A DNA stretch of 64,000 nucleotides from Gemmatimonadota bacterium (GTDB lineage Bacteria; Gemmatimonadota; Gemmatimonadetes; Longimicrobiales; Gaopeijiaceae): positions 1 to 64,000 of the forward strand of contig JAJEBW010000014.1 of assembly GCA_022822325.1 (NCBI GenBank), given 5' to 3'. Shown piece after piece: positions 18,667-27,140 of this stretch. The notes under the pieces are model-generated. The model did not search any database and was not told the DNA's origin. It saw only the letters and a program-made list of their open reading frames with translations. The stretch's first letter is position 1. Each line of letters opens with the position of its first letter. A program made the translations under genes and the position numbers.

Positions 18667-19332
18667 ATGGAGATCGCCGCCACGCTGCGAAGCTACGACG
18701 GGAAACGGGTCGCCCCCTTCCGGGCGGTGGCGGAAGCCGTGCGGGAGGGGCCCGTTGCCGCGATGCCGGAGCTGCTGAAGCTGGCGGAGAGCGACGAGGC
18801 CGCGCTGCAGGTGGGTGCCACCTGGGTGATCAAGCATCTTGCGGAGCGCGGGGATCCCCCGAGCGGGCGATGGGCCGGCCGCACGATCGAGCTGATTGAG
18901 CGCGTCGATGCGCCGGACGCCACCCTGCACCTCCTGCAGACGCTTCCGTACATCGAGATTCCCGCCGATCGGGAGAAGCCGCTGCGGCACACCCTGGAGG
19001 CGCTGACCCGCTCGCGCCGCGCCTTCGTCAGGGCGTGGGCCTACAACGGGCTTGGATTGCTCGCCGGATGCAACGCCGCCATCCGGCCCGAGATCGAGGC
19101 GTTGTTCGATGTTGCCGAGAGGACCGAAACGGCGGCGGTCAGGGCCCGGATTCGGCATGCGCGGGTGGGGTGGGGTAGACAGCGGGGACCGGCGGGAGGA
19201 CAGCCTGACACGGAAGAGGCAATCTCATTCCACCCCGCAGGGTCTTCCGGCTTCCCGGACCGCGTCGGTGGCACCCTCCAGGGAATAGGTGAACCGTACG
19301 GCCCCCAGTCCTTCCCAGTCCAGCACCAATGA
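18667..19332 (+). CDS. HEAT-repeat-like hypothetical protein
   Basis: 221-residue soluble protein of alternating helices (MPELLKLAESDEAALQVGAT, WVIKHLAERGDPPSGRW, LHLLQTLPYIEIP), resembling HEAT/armadillo repeats. GGAAGG lies about 9 bases before ATG 18667. After about residue 160 the sequence becomes Gly/Arg-rich and overlaps the 3' end of the convergent lipoprotein gene by 108 bp. The last 55 or so residues are therefore doubtful and a frameshift near 19170 is possible. Function unknown. Confidence 0.65.
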   Translation: MEIAATLRSYDGKRVAPFRAVAEAVREGPVAAMPELLKLAESDEAALQVGATWVIKHLAERGDPPSGRWAGRTIELIERVDAPDATLHLLQTLPYIEIPADREKPLRHTLEALTRSRRAFVRAWAYNGLGLLAGCNAAIRPEIEALFDVAERTETAAVRARIRHARVGWGRQRGPAGGQPDTEEAISFHPAGSSGFPDRVGGTLQGIGEPYGPQSFPVQHQ

Positions 19333-19971
19333 CACCTCATCCGGTCCGTGCTCTCCGCTCCGCAGAAGGCGGCGCAGGAACTCCTCGTGCGACCCGTCGC
19401 CCATTTCGGTAAGCTGCGGGGCATCAATCCCCGCCTCCCGAAAAAGCCTCAGAAACTCCGCATTCCTGCCTGACTCTCTCATGGCCGCGTAATCCTGTTC
19501 CAGGTAGATCAGGGAACGACGCGGCACCAAATGGCCCCGCAGCACCACTTCCTCGATGCCCCATGTGCTTTGTATGTCGATTGCGAATCCCCCGTTCGCC
19601 CTAACTTCTTCCGGGGCCACCAGGCGCGGCGGCCGCCAGAACACGATAGTGATGGGTCTCACATTGCCGATCTGTCGATCGTAGGCTTCCGGGCAGGTAT
19701 ACACGAGCTTGTTGCGGAAACCGTAGCCCGCATCGGCAAGCGACTCGGGCACTGCGGCGAAGGGAGACAGGGCCCAGGTGATGGTGTCGGCGGGATCGCC
19801 CTCGTCAAGGATCAGCTCGACGGTCCATGCCGTGGCAGGTGCATCGGTCTCGTCGGAAGTCGCCACATCCTCCGATGGACTGGCCCCGCCAGGTTGTCCG
19901 TCAGGGCCGTCCTCGCCTGTGCAACCCATCAGCATTGCCAAAACCGGAACCAACCGTGCCACTCTCAACAC
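19225..19971 (-). CDS. Hypothetical lipoprotein
   Basis: 248-residue protein with a type II signal peptide (VARLVPVLAMLMGCTGEDG; lipobox LMGC) followed by an acidic Ser/Thr/Pro linker. Segments such as WTVELILDEGDPADTI and VSLVLDWEGLGAVRFTYSLE suggest beta-rich regions; GRNAEFLRLFREAGIDAP is helical. The start is GTG 19971; a GTG at 19962 is also possible. The start codon shares a base with the stop of the upstream frame (TAGTG), indicating translational coupling with the damaged gene upstream. No family recognised. Confidence 0.7.
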   Translation of the reverse strand: MLRVARLVPVLAMLMGCTGEDGPDGQPGGASPSEDVATSDETDAPATAWTVELILDEGDPADTITWALSPFAAVPESLADAGYGFRNKLVYTCPEAYDRQIGNVRPITIVFWRPPRLVAPEEVRANGGFAIDIQSTWGIEEVVLRGHLVPRRSLIYLEQDYAAMRESGRNAEFLRLFREAGIDAPQLTEMGDGSHEEFLRRLLRSGEHGPDEVSLVLDWEGLGAVRFTYSLEGATDAVREAGRPCGVE

Positions 19972-20383
19972 TACCCCTCTGCCTCGCGCAATTCCATGCG
20001 TTTGATATTGATCAAGGGTGCGCCCGCAGAAGTGTATTCTCCGTCTGAAATCAGTCCGCCGGTCACGAATCCCAGGAAGGTTTCGTCTCGCCACTGCGAC
20101 GCCAGCACCGAGCAACGCCGGGGGTCGATCACGTCGATTCGGCTGTGACGCCAGTTCAGGAAGTTCATGTCCGCAGGCATGAGCGACACTTCGCCCGTCG
20201 GATCGGTCCATCGACGGTTCCCAGCCTCGCCTCGTGGACGAAACCGATGCAGTCGTCGCACACTGCGGCGGCCAGATCCACCCTGCACTCCTGCTGGAGG
20301 CCCTGCTCCTGGATGCCCCGCCCCTCTCTGGTAGAATCCGTTTGGCCGCAAGCCGCCGCAAGCAACACGGACACCGTGGCCAT
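19971..20383 (-). pseudogene. Frameshifted small lipoprotein gene
   Basis: Two overlapping frames read as one interrupted protein. The first starts with a lipoprotein signal (MATVSVLLAAACGQTDS) and continues to VHEARLGTVDG near 20205. A -1 shift there continues as TDPTGEVSLMPADMNFLNW and runs through SRIDVIDPRRCSVLASQWRD to a TAG at 19971. The second part has normal composition, and the product would be about 135 residues with several cysteines. It could be a genuine frameshift mutation or an assembly error of one base. The following lipoprotein gene starts on its stop codon. Confidence 0.5.
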
Positions 20384-20862
20384 CCCGTCGTGACACCCTG
20401 TGGAGCTGCCGTCCGGCATCGCCTGATAGCGGCGTTCTCAGAAGATGGCCCTGTCATCATGAGGTTTCGATCTCTACAGCCTGCACGAGGAAGTCTTCTG
20501 CAGGGACGGCACGTCCACCACCGACAGCTCATGTCCCAGTAGCCAGAGTCCTTGTCTGCACCGATGCCTTGGCAACCGCGGCCAGGGTGATGAAATGGAA
20601 CCGAGTGCTCTTCATCGGAACCTCTGTATTGGAAATCGAGTGGCGGATATTCTATTCGTGTCAGGTAGCCGAACTGAGGCTCGGTTACCGGTGCGGTCTC
20701 AATAGCGTCGTCTTCACCTGTGGAACCTGCGGACAGTGTCGATAACCTGGTCAAGCGCGATCCCCCCGGGCGCGTTGCACCAAGGCAGATCTCCGATTCC
20801 GTGGACACCCCCTTCCGAGTCGGCTGAATCTCCAGCGCAAAATCCACCGCACAGAGCTCCCA
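20384..20862. other. Non-coding stretch without a supported gene
   Basis: About 480 bp between the damaged lipoprotein gene and the BMP transporter operon. Base composition is less GC-rich than elsewhere, notably 20630-20680. A minus-strand frame with PVTEPQFGYLTRIEYPPLDF around 20640-20700 looks partly protein-like but is not part of a complete gene. It may be the remains of a decayed gene. No RNA gene or clear terminator was seen. Confidence 0.4.
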
Positions 20863-21783
20863 TCACCCCCCGCTCGCCCCGCCCAGCGCAGCCGGCGCCC
20901 GCGACCTTCCGAACCATCCCGCCAGCGCGGCCAGGCTGAGAACATAAGGCAGCGCCAGAAAGAGCGGATAGGGCAGATCCGCGTCGACCGCCTGCAGGGC
21001 GAACTGGAGCGCCTCGGCGCACCCGAAGAAGAGCGCGGCCGCGAGCACGCCCCAGGGTCGCCACCGCCCCAGCACCACCACCGCGATCGCGATGAACCCC
21101 TTCCCGGCCGACATTCCCTCGGCGAAGGTGCCGGTGTGGACCAGGCTCAGATGCGCTCCTGCCAGCCCGGCCAGGCAGCCGCCGAAGACCGCCGCCAGGA
21201 TCCGGATTCGGACCACCCTTTCCCCGGCCGCGCGCGCCGCCACCGTCGATTCGCCCGCCGCCCGCAGCGCCAGCCCCCAGCGCGTGCGAAAGAGGAACCA
21301 GCCCAGCGCCGGAGCCAGGAGCAGCGCCACCCATGCCGTCGCCGCCTGTTCGAAGAGCGCCGGACCCAGGACCGGAAGTCCCGCCAGCAACGGAATCTCC
21401 CAGACCGGAACCGTCGGCAGCTCGAGCGCCAGCCCCGTCGCCCCGAATCGTCCCTGAAAGACCACGCCGGTAAAGCCCAGGCTCCCCAGGGTGATCGCCG
21501 TTCCCGTGATGATCTGGTCGGTGTCCAGCCGCACCGCGAAGAGGGCGAAAAGAAGCGCCGTCGCGCCCCCGCAGAGCGCTCCCGTCCCGAGTCCCGCCCA
21601 CGGTCCCGCGGCCAGCGCGCCCAGTGCGCCGCCGAGCGCACCCCAGATCACCGAGCCCTCCAGCCCGATATTGATGACGCCCGCCCGCTCGGAGACCATC
21701 TCGCCAAGCGCGGCCAGCGCGATCGGAACGGCCAGTCCAACGGCGGAAAGGAGGAAGGAGGAGAGGGCGGCGATCTCAATCAC
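20863..21783 (-). CDS. BMP-type nucleoside ABC transporter permease 2
   Basis: 306-residue inner-membrane permease of the branched-chain/BMP family. The signature MVSERAGVINIGLEGSVIWG (about residues 28-47) is diagnostic of the second permease of purine-nucleoside (BmpDEFG, YufNOPQ-like) importers. About eight to nine hydrophobic helices follow. Overlaps the first permease by 8 bp. It is the last gene of a four-gene minus-strand operon with the binding protein first. Substrate by family: nucleosides. Confidence 0.92.
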   Translation of the reverse strand: MIEIAALSSFLLSAVGLAVPIALAALGEMVSERAGVINIGLEGSVIWGALGGALGALAAGPWAGLGTGALCGGATALLFALFAVRLDTDQIITGTAITLGSLGFTGVVFQGRFGATGLALELPTVPVWEIPLLAGLPVLGPALFEQAATAWVALLLAPALGWFLFRTRWGLALRAAGESTVAARAAGERVVRIRILAAVFGGCLAGLAGAHLSLVHTGTFAEGMSAGKGFIAIAVVVLGRWRPWGVLAAALFFGCAEALQFALQAVDADLPYPLFLALPYVLSLAALAGWFGRSRAPAALGGASGG

Positions 21784-22837
21784 GGCCGCCTCCGTCCGCG
21801 CGCGCCCGGGCGGTTTGGTCCACGGCGAGCACGGCGAGGATCACGAGGGCCTCGATCCCGCGCACCCAGACTTCGGGCACCCCGGCTTCGCGCTGCATGG
21901 CCCCGCCTCCCGCGCTCAGCGCCCCGAAGAGAATCGCCGCCGGGATCACCCAGAGCGGGTGCAGCCGGGCGAGGAGCGCAACCGCGATCGCCGTGTAGCC
22001 CCAGCCGGGCGAGAGTCCCTCGTACATGCGGCGCGTGACCCCGGCCACCTGAATCCATCCCGCCAGCCCCGCGACGATCCCGGAGGCCAGAAAGGTCATC
22101 CAGATGACGGGGAGCGCGCGGAAACGGCCGCTGACTTCGGCGGCGCGTACCGACGCCCCGACCGCGCGCATGCGGAAGCCGCCCGGCGTGCGCGTCAGGT
22201 AGAGCCAGAGCGCGAAGGCCAGCCCGAGGCCGATGAGGAAGCCGAGGTGCAGCCGCGTCCCCGGAAAGAGAGGGGGAAGGTGCGCCGCCGCGGGGATCTC
22301 GTCGGTCTGGTTGAAGACGCCGCGCGCCTCCTGGAGGGGGCCCTGCACGAGGAACTGCGCCAGGTAGAGGGCGACGAAGTTCATCAGCAGGGTGGTGATG
22401 ACCTCGCCGACCCCCATGGCGGTCTTCATCGCGGCGGGGACGGCGGCCCAGAGCGCGCCCGCGAGCGCGGCGGCAAGGAGGGTGGCCGGAAGAAGAACGA
22501 GGCCGGTGGCGCCGGGAAGGAGGACCGCGACCGCCACCCCCGCCAGCGCGCCCGCATGGAGCTGTCCCTCGGCGCCGATGTTGAGGACGCGCGCGCGGAA
22601 GGCGACCGCGACGGCCAGGCCGGTCAGGAGCAGGGGGGTGGCGCGCAGCAGGGTGCCGGAGAGGAAGCGGTCCCAGGTGCCGAAGGCGCCCCGGATCAGG
22701 GTGGCGAAGACCGCGCCGGGATGGTGGCCGCCGAGCGCGAGGAGGGCGGCCGTGACGGCGGCGGTGGCGAGGAGGGCGGTGGCGGGGCGCAGGAGGGGCC
22801 ACCGGCGCAGCGCCGCGGAGAGGGAGGGGGGGGTCAC
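21776..22837 (-). CDS. BMP-type nucleoside ABC transporter permease 1
   Basis: 353-residue membrane permease. Family motifs FRARVLNIGAEGQLHAGALA (about residues 80-100) and GVGEVITTLLMNFVALYLAQ are clear, with about ten hydrophobic segments. ATG 22837 overlaps the ATPase stop by 4 bp (ATGA), so it is co-translated. Forms the membrane channel with the second permease. Confidence 0.92.
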   Translation of the reverse strand: MTPPSLSAALRRWPLLRPATALLATAAVTAALLALGGHHPGAVFATLIRGAFGTWDRFLSGTLLRATPLLLTGLAVAVAFRARVLNIGAEGQLHAGALAGVAVAVLLPGATGLVLLPATLLAAALAGALWAAVPAAMKTAMGVGEVITTLLMNFVALYLAQFLVQGPLQEARGVFNQTDEIPAAAHLPPLFPGTRLHLGFLIGLGLAFALWLYLTRTPGGFRMRAVGASVRAAEVSGRFRALPVIWMTFLASGIVAGLAGWIQVAGVTRRMYEGLSPGWGYTAIAVALLARLHPLWVIPAAILFGALSAGGGAMQREAGVPEVWVRGIEALVILAVLAVDQTARARADGGGRD

Positions 22838-24501
22838 GGGGTGGGGGTGGGGGGTGGAGTGGGGGATGAGGTGGTGGCCGCCAGCATGAGATGGCCGATG
22901 GCGTCGGGGTGGCGGCCGTGGGGGGGGAGGGGGAGGAGGCGGCCGCGCACCATGACCAGGATGCGGTCGGCGAGCTCCAGGATCTCGTCGAGGTCGGTGG
23001 AGACGAGGACGATTCCGGGCGGCCCCGGGCCATCCCGGGCGAGCCTGGCGATGCGGCCGCGGAGCTGCGCCGTGGCGCGCACATCGAGCCCGCGGGCAGG
23101 GGATTCGGCGACCAGGAGGATGCGGCTGCGCAGGAGCTCGCGCCCAGCCACGACCTTCTGCTGGTTTCCGCCCGAGAGCCGGCCCGCCCGGTCCCCCGCC
23201 CCCCCGCCCCGCACCTCCATTCCGGCCACCATTTCGGCGGCGGTTCGCCCCACTCGCTTCCAGTCCAGCCAGGGCCCGTTGCGGAAATCGGCCGATCCAT
23301 GCAGCGCGAAGGCCACATTTTCGGCCACGGTAAAGTCCCCCACCAGCCCCTCTTCGACCCTGTCCTGCGGAATCCAGCCCACCTCGCGCGGGATGCGCAC
23401 CTCACCCCGGACCGGTTTTCGCACACCCGCCAGGACCGCTGCCAGGGTGCGCTGGCCATTCCCCCCGACCCCGGCAATCCCGACGATCTCGCCGCGGCGC
23501 ACCTCCAGCGACAGATCCACGATGCGCTCGCCCTCCGGATCCCCCGCCGTCACTCTGCGCAGCTCGGCCACCGGCGGATTGGCCTGGTCACCGCCGCCGC
23601 CGTCCGCCACCGCGTCTCCCGCCTCCGCGCGGTCCGCAGGCGCGCCGTCCGGTCTCTTCCGCGTCACCCTTCCCCCGTCCCCCACCCCGCCCCGCCCGAC
23701 CATCGCCGCCACCAGCCCGGCCTCCGTCGCATCGCCCCTCGGCCGCGTCAGCACCCGCGCCCCGCCCCGCAAAACCGTCATCCGGTCGGCGGCGGCCAGC
23801 ACCTCGTCCAGCTTGTGCGCGACCAGCACGACTCCCGTCCCCGCCCGCGCCACCCTGGCCAGCACGGCGAAGAGTCCCGACACCTCCTGCGGGGCCAGCA
23901 CGGTGGTGGGTTCGTCGAGGATCAAGACCCGGGTCGGACCGGCCAGCGCCTTCAGGATCTCGACCCGCTGCCGCTCGACCATTCCCAGCTCTTCGACCGG
24001 CAGATCGAGCTCGACCGCCAGCCCCAGCTCGGCCGCGCGCGCCTCGACCCGCTCCCGGAAGCCGCGCCGCAGCCTGCCGCGCCGCGTCCAGCCGCCGCCA
24101 TTGAAGAGCAGCACATTCTCGAAGCCGGTAAAGCGCGGAACCAGCGAAAAGTGCTGATGCACCATCGCCACTCCCAGCTCGCGGGCCGTGCGCGCCCCGC
24201 CCCCTTCCAGCGCTCGCCCGCCGATCTCCACCCGGCCGCGATCCGGCGCAAGCAGCCCCGCCATCACCCGGGCCAGCGTCGTCTTCCCGGCCCCGTTTTC
24301 GCCAAGGAGGCCGTGGATTTCGCCGGGTCGCAGCTCGAAATCGACGTCGTTCAGCGCGACCACCCGGCCGAAGCTGCGGCTGACTCCATGGAGCCGGGCG
24401 GCAAGGGGCGCATTGCGCGAATCGCGCGGCTGGCCGGTCGGCGCGGTTCCCCCGGGCCGGTCGCCGGAGTCGCGAGGATGACCGTCGTTGGCGCCCGGCA
24501 T
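22834..24501 (-). CDS. BMP-type nucleoside ABC transporter ATP-binding protein (duplicated NBD)
   Basis: 555-residue ATPase with two nucleotide-binding domains. The first has Walker A GENGAGKTTLARV, an ABC segment ELGMVERQRVEILKAL and Walker B RVLILDEPT. The second has the degenerate Walker A typical of this family (GVGGNGQRTLAAVLAG), a signature RLSGGNQQKVVAGRE and Walker B RILLVAESPARGLDVRA. Architecture matches YufO/RbsA-type proteins. Between the domains is an unusual 40-residue Gly/Arg/Asp-rich insertion. Six bases separate it from the binding-protein gene upstream. Confidence 0.93.
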   Translation of the reverse strand: MPGANDGHPRDSGDRPGGTAPTGQPRDSRNAPLAARLHGVSRSFGRVVALNDVDFELRPGEIHGLLGENGAGKTTLARVMAGLLAPDRGRVEIGGRALEGGGARTARELGVAMVHQHFSLVPRFTGFENVLLFNGGGWTRRGRLRRGFRERVEARAAELGLAVELDLPVEELGMVERQRVEILKALAGPTRVLILDEPTTVLAPQEVSGLFAVLARVARAGTGVVLVAHKLDEVLAAADRMTVLRGGARVLTRPRGDATEAGLVAAMVGRGGVGDGGRVTRKRPDGAPADRAEAGDAVADGGGGDQANPPVAELRRVTAGDPEGERIVDLSLEVRRGEIVGIAGVGGNGQRTLAAVLAGVRKPVRGEVRIPREVGWIPQDRVEEGLVGDFTVAENVAFALHGSADFRNGPWLDWKRVGRTAAEMVAGMEVRGGGAGDRAGRLSGGNQQKVVAGRELLRSRILLVAESPARGLDVRATAQLRGRIARLARDGPGPPGIVLVSTDLDEILELADRILVMVRGRLLPLPPHGRHPDAIGHLMLAATTSSPTPPPTPTP

Positions 24502-24507
24502 GGTCCG

Positions 24508-25554
24508 TCAGGACGAGGGCGGATCCCCCGCCGCGGGCTCGAGAAAGTCGATGCGCGGAACCTCCAGACGGCCCTCCACGATTGCCGCGCGGGCCTCGTC
24601 GATGCGCACGAGCGACGCCGCCGGAATGACGCCGCTTCGAGCCGGGTTGGGAACGAAATCCACCGAGCCGCCCGCCAGGCCCGTCAGCATGGGTCCGCCG
24701 AGCGTTCCCGCCCGCCAGTCGCGCGCGGTTTCCAGAAAAATGCCGGGAATGTTGATCACGGCGCTGCCCACGATCACATCGGGCGCCACATCGTTCTGGT
24801 CGCGATTCATCCCGAAGGCCCAGGCCTCGCCGCCCCGTGCCCGGGCCTCGCGCACCGCCTGGAAGAAGCCGAAGCTGGCCGCATCCACATTGTGAATGAG
24901 CGCGTCCGCCCCCTGGCGAAGCTGCGCCGCCGCCGCCTCCTTGGCCGCCGAGACGTCGTCCCAGCTTCCGATGAAGGTCTCCAGCACGGCCGCGTCGGGT
25001 CTCGTCGCCCGCACCCCGGCCGCAAAGGCGATGAAGGTGCCCCTGGCGCTGGGAATCTCGACGCCGCCGACCATCCCCACCGTGCCGGACCGGGTGATCG
25101 CCCCGGCGGCCATCCCCGCCAGATAGGAAGCCTCGTGCAGGCCGAAGACGATCGGGACAAGGTTGGGGCCGGAGCGCGATCCGGACGAGACGACGAAGGT
25201 GACCTCCGGGTGAAGCTCGGCCGCGCGGCTGGCCGCGTCCTGGTACTCGAAGCCGTGGCCGAAGATCAGACCGTACCCCGACTGCGCGTAGGCGAGGAAG
25301 GCCTCGTCGAACTCTGCGGGGGTGCGCGTCTGCTGGTGCGAGGTGCGGAAGCCGAGCGAATCGCCGATGAGCTGGAGTCCCTCGTAGGCGCCCGCATGCC
25401 AGCCGGCGTCGCTGACCGGACCGGATGTGAGGAGCGCGACGGCGGGCGCGGCGGAATCGGCTGCGGAATCGGAATCGGCGTCGCAACCGAGAGCGGCCAG
25501 GAAAAGGCACATCGCGGAAATACGGAGCCGACTCCATGGACGGGGTTGTCGCAT
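24508..25554 (-). CDS. BMP family substrate-binding lipoprotein
   Basis: 348-residue basic membrane protein (BMP/PnrA) homologue, the extracytoplasmic nucleoside-binding component. Lipobox ALGC in LRISAMCLFLAALGCDADS. Ligand-domain landmarks are SDAGWHAGAYEGLQ, IFGHGFEYQDAASRAA, GTVGMVGGVEIP and FGMNRDQNDVAPDVIVGSAV. ATG 25554 was chosen because AGGAAG precedes it and the signal peptide follows directly. The gene is divergent from the NSS symporter with about 160 bp between starts. Confidence 0.92.
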   Translation of the reverse strand: MRQPRPWSRLRISAMCLFLAALGCDADSDSAADSAAPAVALLTSGPVSDAGWHAGAYEGLQLIGDSLGFRTSHQQTRTPAEFDEAFLAYAQSGYGLIFGHGFEYQDAASRAAELHPEVTFVVSSGSRSGPNLVPIVFGLHEASYLAGMAAGAITRSGTVGMVGGVEIPSARGTFIAFAAGVRATRPDAAVLETFIGSWDDVSAAKEAAAAQLRQGADALIHNVDAASFGFFQAVREARARGGEAWAFGMNRDQNDVAPDVIVGSAVINIPGIFLETARDWRAGTLGGPMLTGLAGGSVDFVPNPARSGVIPAASLVRIDEARAAIVEGRLEVPRIDFLEPAAGDPPSS

Positions 25555-25717
25555 TCTTGCTGTCTTCCTGGTCCCGGGGGGGCGGTGACAGGGCGCATAT
25601 CGCGGCGCGGAGGCGAAAAGTGCATACAACTCTACACACGAGCTTGGAGGATGGCGCGAAACGGCCTACTATGTCAGGGCGTCGCACCCACACTCCCGCC
25701 GCGAAAGGAATCTCGCC

Positions 25718-27109
25718 ATGAATCAGTCCCGCGACCACTGGAGCTCGAACGCCGGCCTCGTCCTCGCCGCCACCGGGAGCGCGATCGGCCTGGGCAACCT
25801 GTGGAAGTTCCCCTTCATCACCTGGGAAAACCAGGGCGGCGCCTTCGTCCTGGTCTACCTGATCTGCATCGCCGCGGTCGGTCTGCCGATCATGCTGGCC
25901 GAGCTGCTGATCGGGCGAAGGAGCCAGAAGAGCGCGGTGGGGGCGCTCACGGAGGCCATGAGGGGGACCAGATTCGGCGGGCTGGTCGGGGGCTGGGGCG
26001 TCGTCGCGGGCTTCATCCTGCTCAGCTACTACACCGTCATCGCGGGGTGGTCGCTCTACTACTTCTGGCAAACGATCGGGTGGGCCTTCACCGGATTCCC
26101 GCCCGGTCTGTCGGCGGGGGATCTCTTCAACGAGCAGGTGGGCAACGCCGGACTCCAGCTCATGCTCTCGCTCGGCTTCAGCCTGGGCACGATCGCGGTC
26201 GTCTACTTCGGGGTCAGCAGGGGGATTGAACGGATTGCGCGGATCTTCCTGCCGATCCTCTTCGGAATCCTGGTTCTCATGCTCATCAGCGCGCTGGGAA
26301 TGAGCGGCTCGGGCGAGGCGCTGGGCTTCATCTTCCGGCCGAACTTCGGCGAACTCCCGAGAGAGGGGATCCTGGAAGCGCTCGGGCACTCCTTCTTCAC
26401 CCTCTCGCTCGGGATGGGCGCGATGGTCACCTACGGGTCGTACATCTCGCGCAAGCAGTCGATCGTGAAGGCCGGGGGGGCGATCGTGGCGCTGGACACG
26501 ATCATCGCGCTGCTCGCCACGGTGATCATGTTCTCGGTGATCTTCTCGGTGGCGGGAATGCGCGAGGAGGTCGGCGGCTCCACGGTGGGGATGCTCTTCA
26601 TCTCGCTGCCGGAGCTCTTCTTCACCGAGGTTCCCTTCGGCAACATTCTGGGGCCGCTCTTCTACGTGCTGGTGGCGCTCGCCGCGCTGACCTCGACGAT
26701 CTCGCTCCTGGAGGTCGTGTCGGCCTATGTGATCGACGAGCATGGGATCAGCCGCCAGAAGGCGACGGTCGGGGCCGGGGCGGCGATCTTCGTCTTCACC
26801 ATCTTCGCCGCGCTCTCCTTTACCGGGACGCCCTTCCTCTCGACCATGGAAATCTTCGCGGACAAGGCGGGCTGGTTCTCTACGGCCGACCACTTCGTCT
26901 CGAACTGGATGCTCCCGACGGGCGGGTTCGCGATCACGATTGCGGCCGGCTGGATGATGACCCGCCGCGCGACCCGCGAGGAGCTGCTGGACGGCAACGA
27001 ACCGCGCTGGTTCAACTACGGGGTCTGGCGATTCTTCATCCGCTGGCTGGCGCCGGTGGCCGTCGCCTCGATCATCATTGCGGTGATCCTGGGAACGGAC
27101 TTCAGTTGA
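25718..27109 (+). CDS. Sodium-dependent symporter, NSS (SNF) family
   Basis: 463-residue inner-membrane Na+:solute symporter of the LeuT/MhsT type. TM1 carries the conserved ATGSAIGLGNLWKFPFITWE with the unwound NLWKFP; the family's SFFTLSLGMGAMVTYGSYIS and ALTSTISLLEVVSAY in TM6 and TM8 supply sodium and substrate ligands. About 11-12 helices, as in short bacterial members. AAAGGAATCTCGCC precedes ATG 25718. Substrates of relatives are amino acids; none can be assigned here. Confidence 0.94.
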   Translation: MNQSRDHWSSNAGLVLAATGSAIGLGNLWKFPFITWENQGGAFVLVYLICIAAVGLPIMLAELLIGRRSQKSAVGALTEAMRGTRFGGLVGGWGVVAGFILLSYYTVIAGWSLYYFWQTIGWAFTGFPPGLSAGDLFNEQVGNAGLQLMLSLGFSLGTIAVVYFGVSRGIERIARIFLPILFGILVLMLISALGMSGSGEALGFIFRPNFGELPREGILEALGHSFFTLSLGMGAMVTYGSYISRKQSIVKAGGAIVALDTIIALLATVIMFSVIFSVAGMREEVGGSTVGMLFISLPELFFTEVPFGNILGPLFYVLVALAALTSTISLLEVVSAYVIDEHGISRQKATVGAGAAIFVFTIFAALSFTGTPFLSTMEIFADKAGWFSTADHFVSNWMLPTGGFAITIAAGWMMTRRATREELLDGNEPRWFNYGVWRFFIRWLAPVAVASIIIAVILGTDFS

Positions 27110-27140
27110 AGGGGTTGGGAGACTGGCAGGGTGCCGATGA

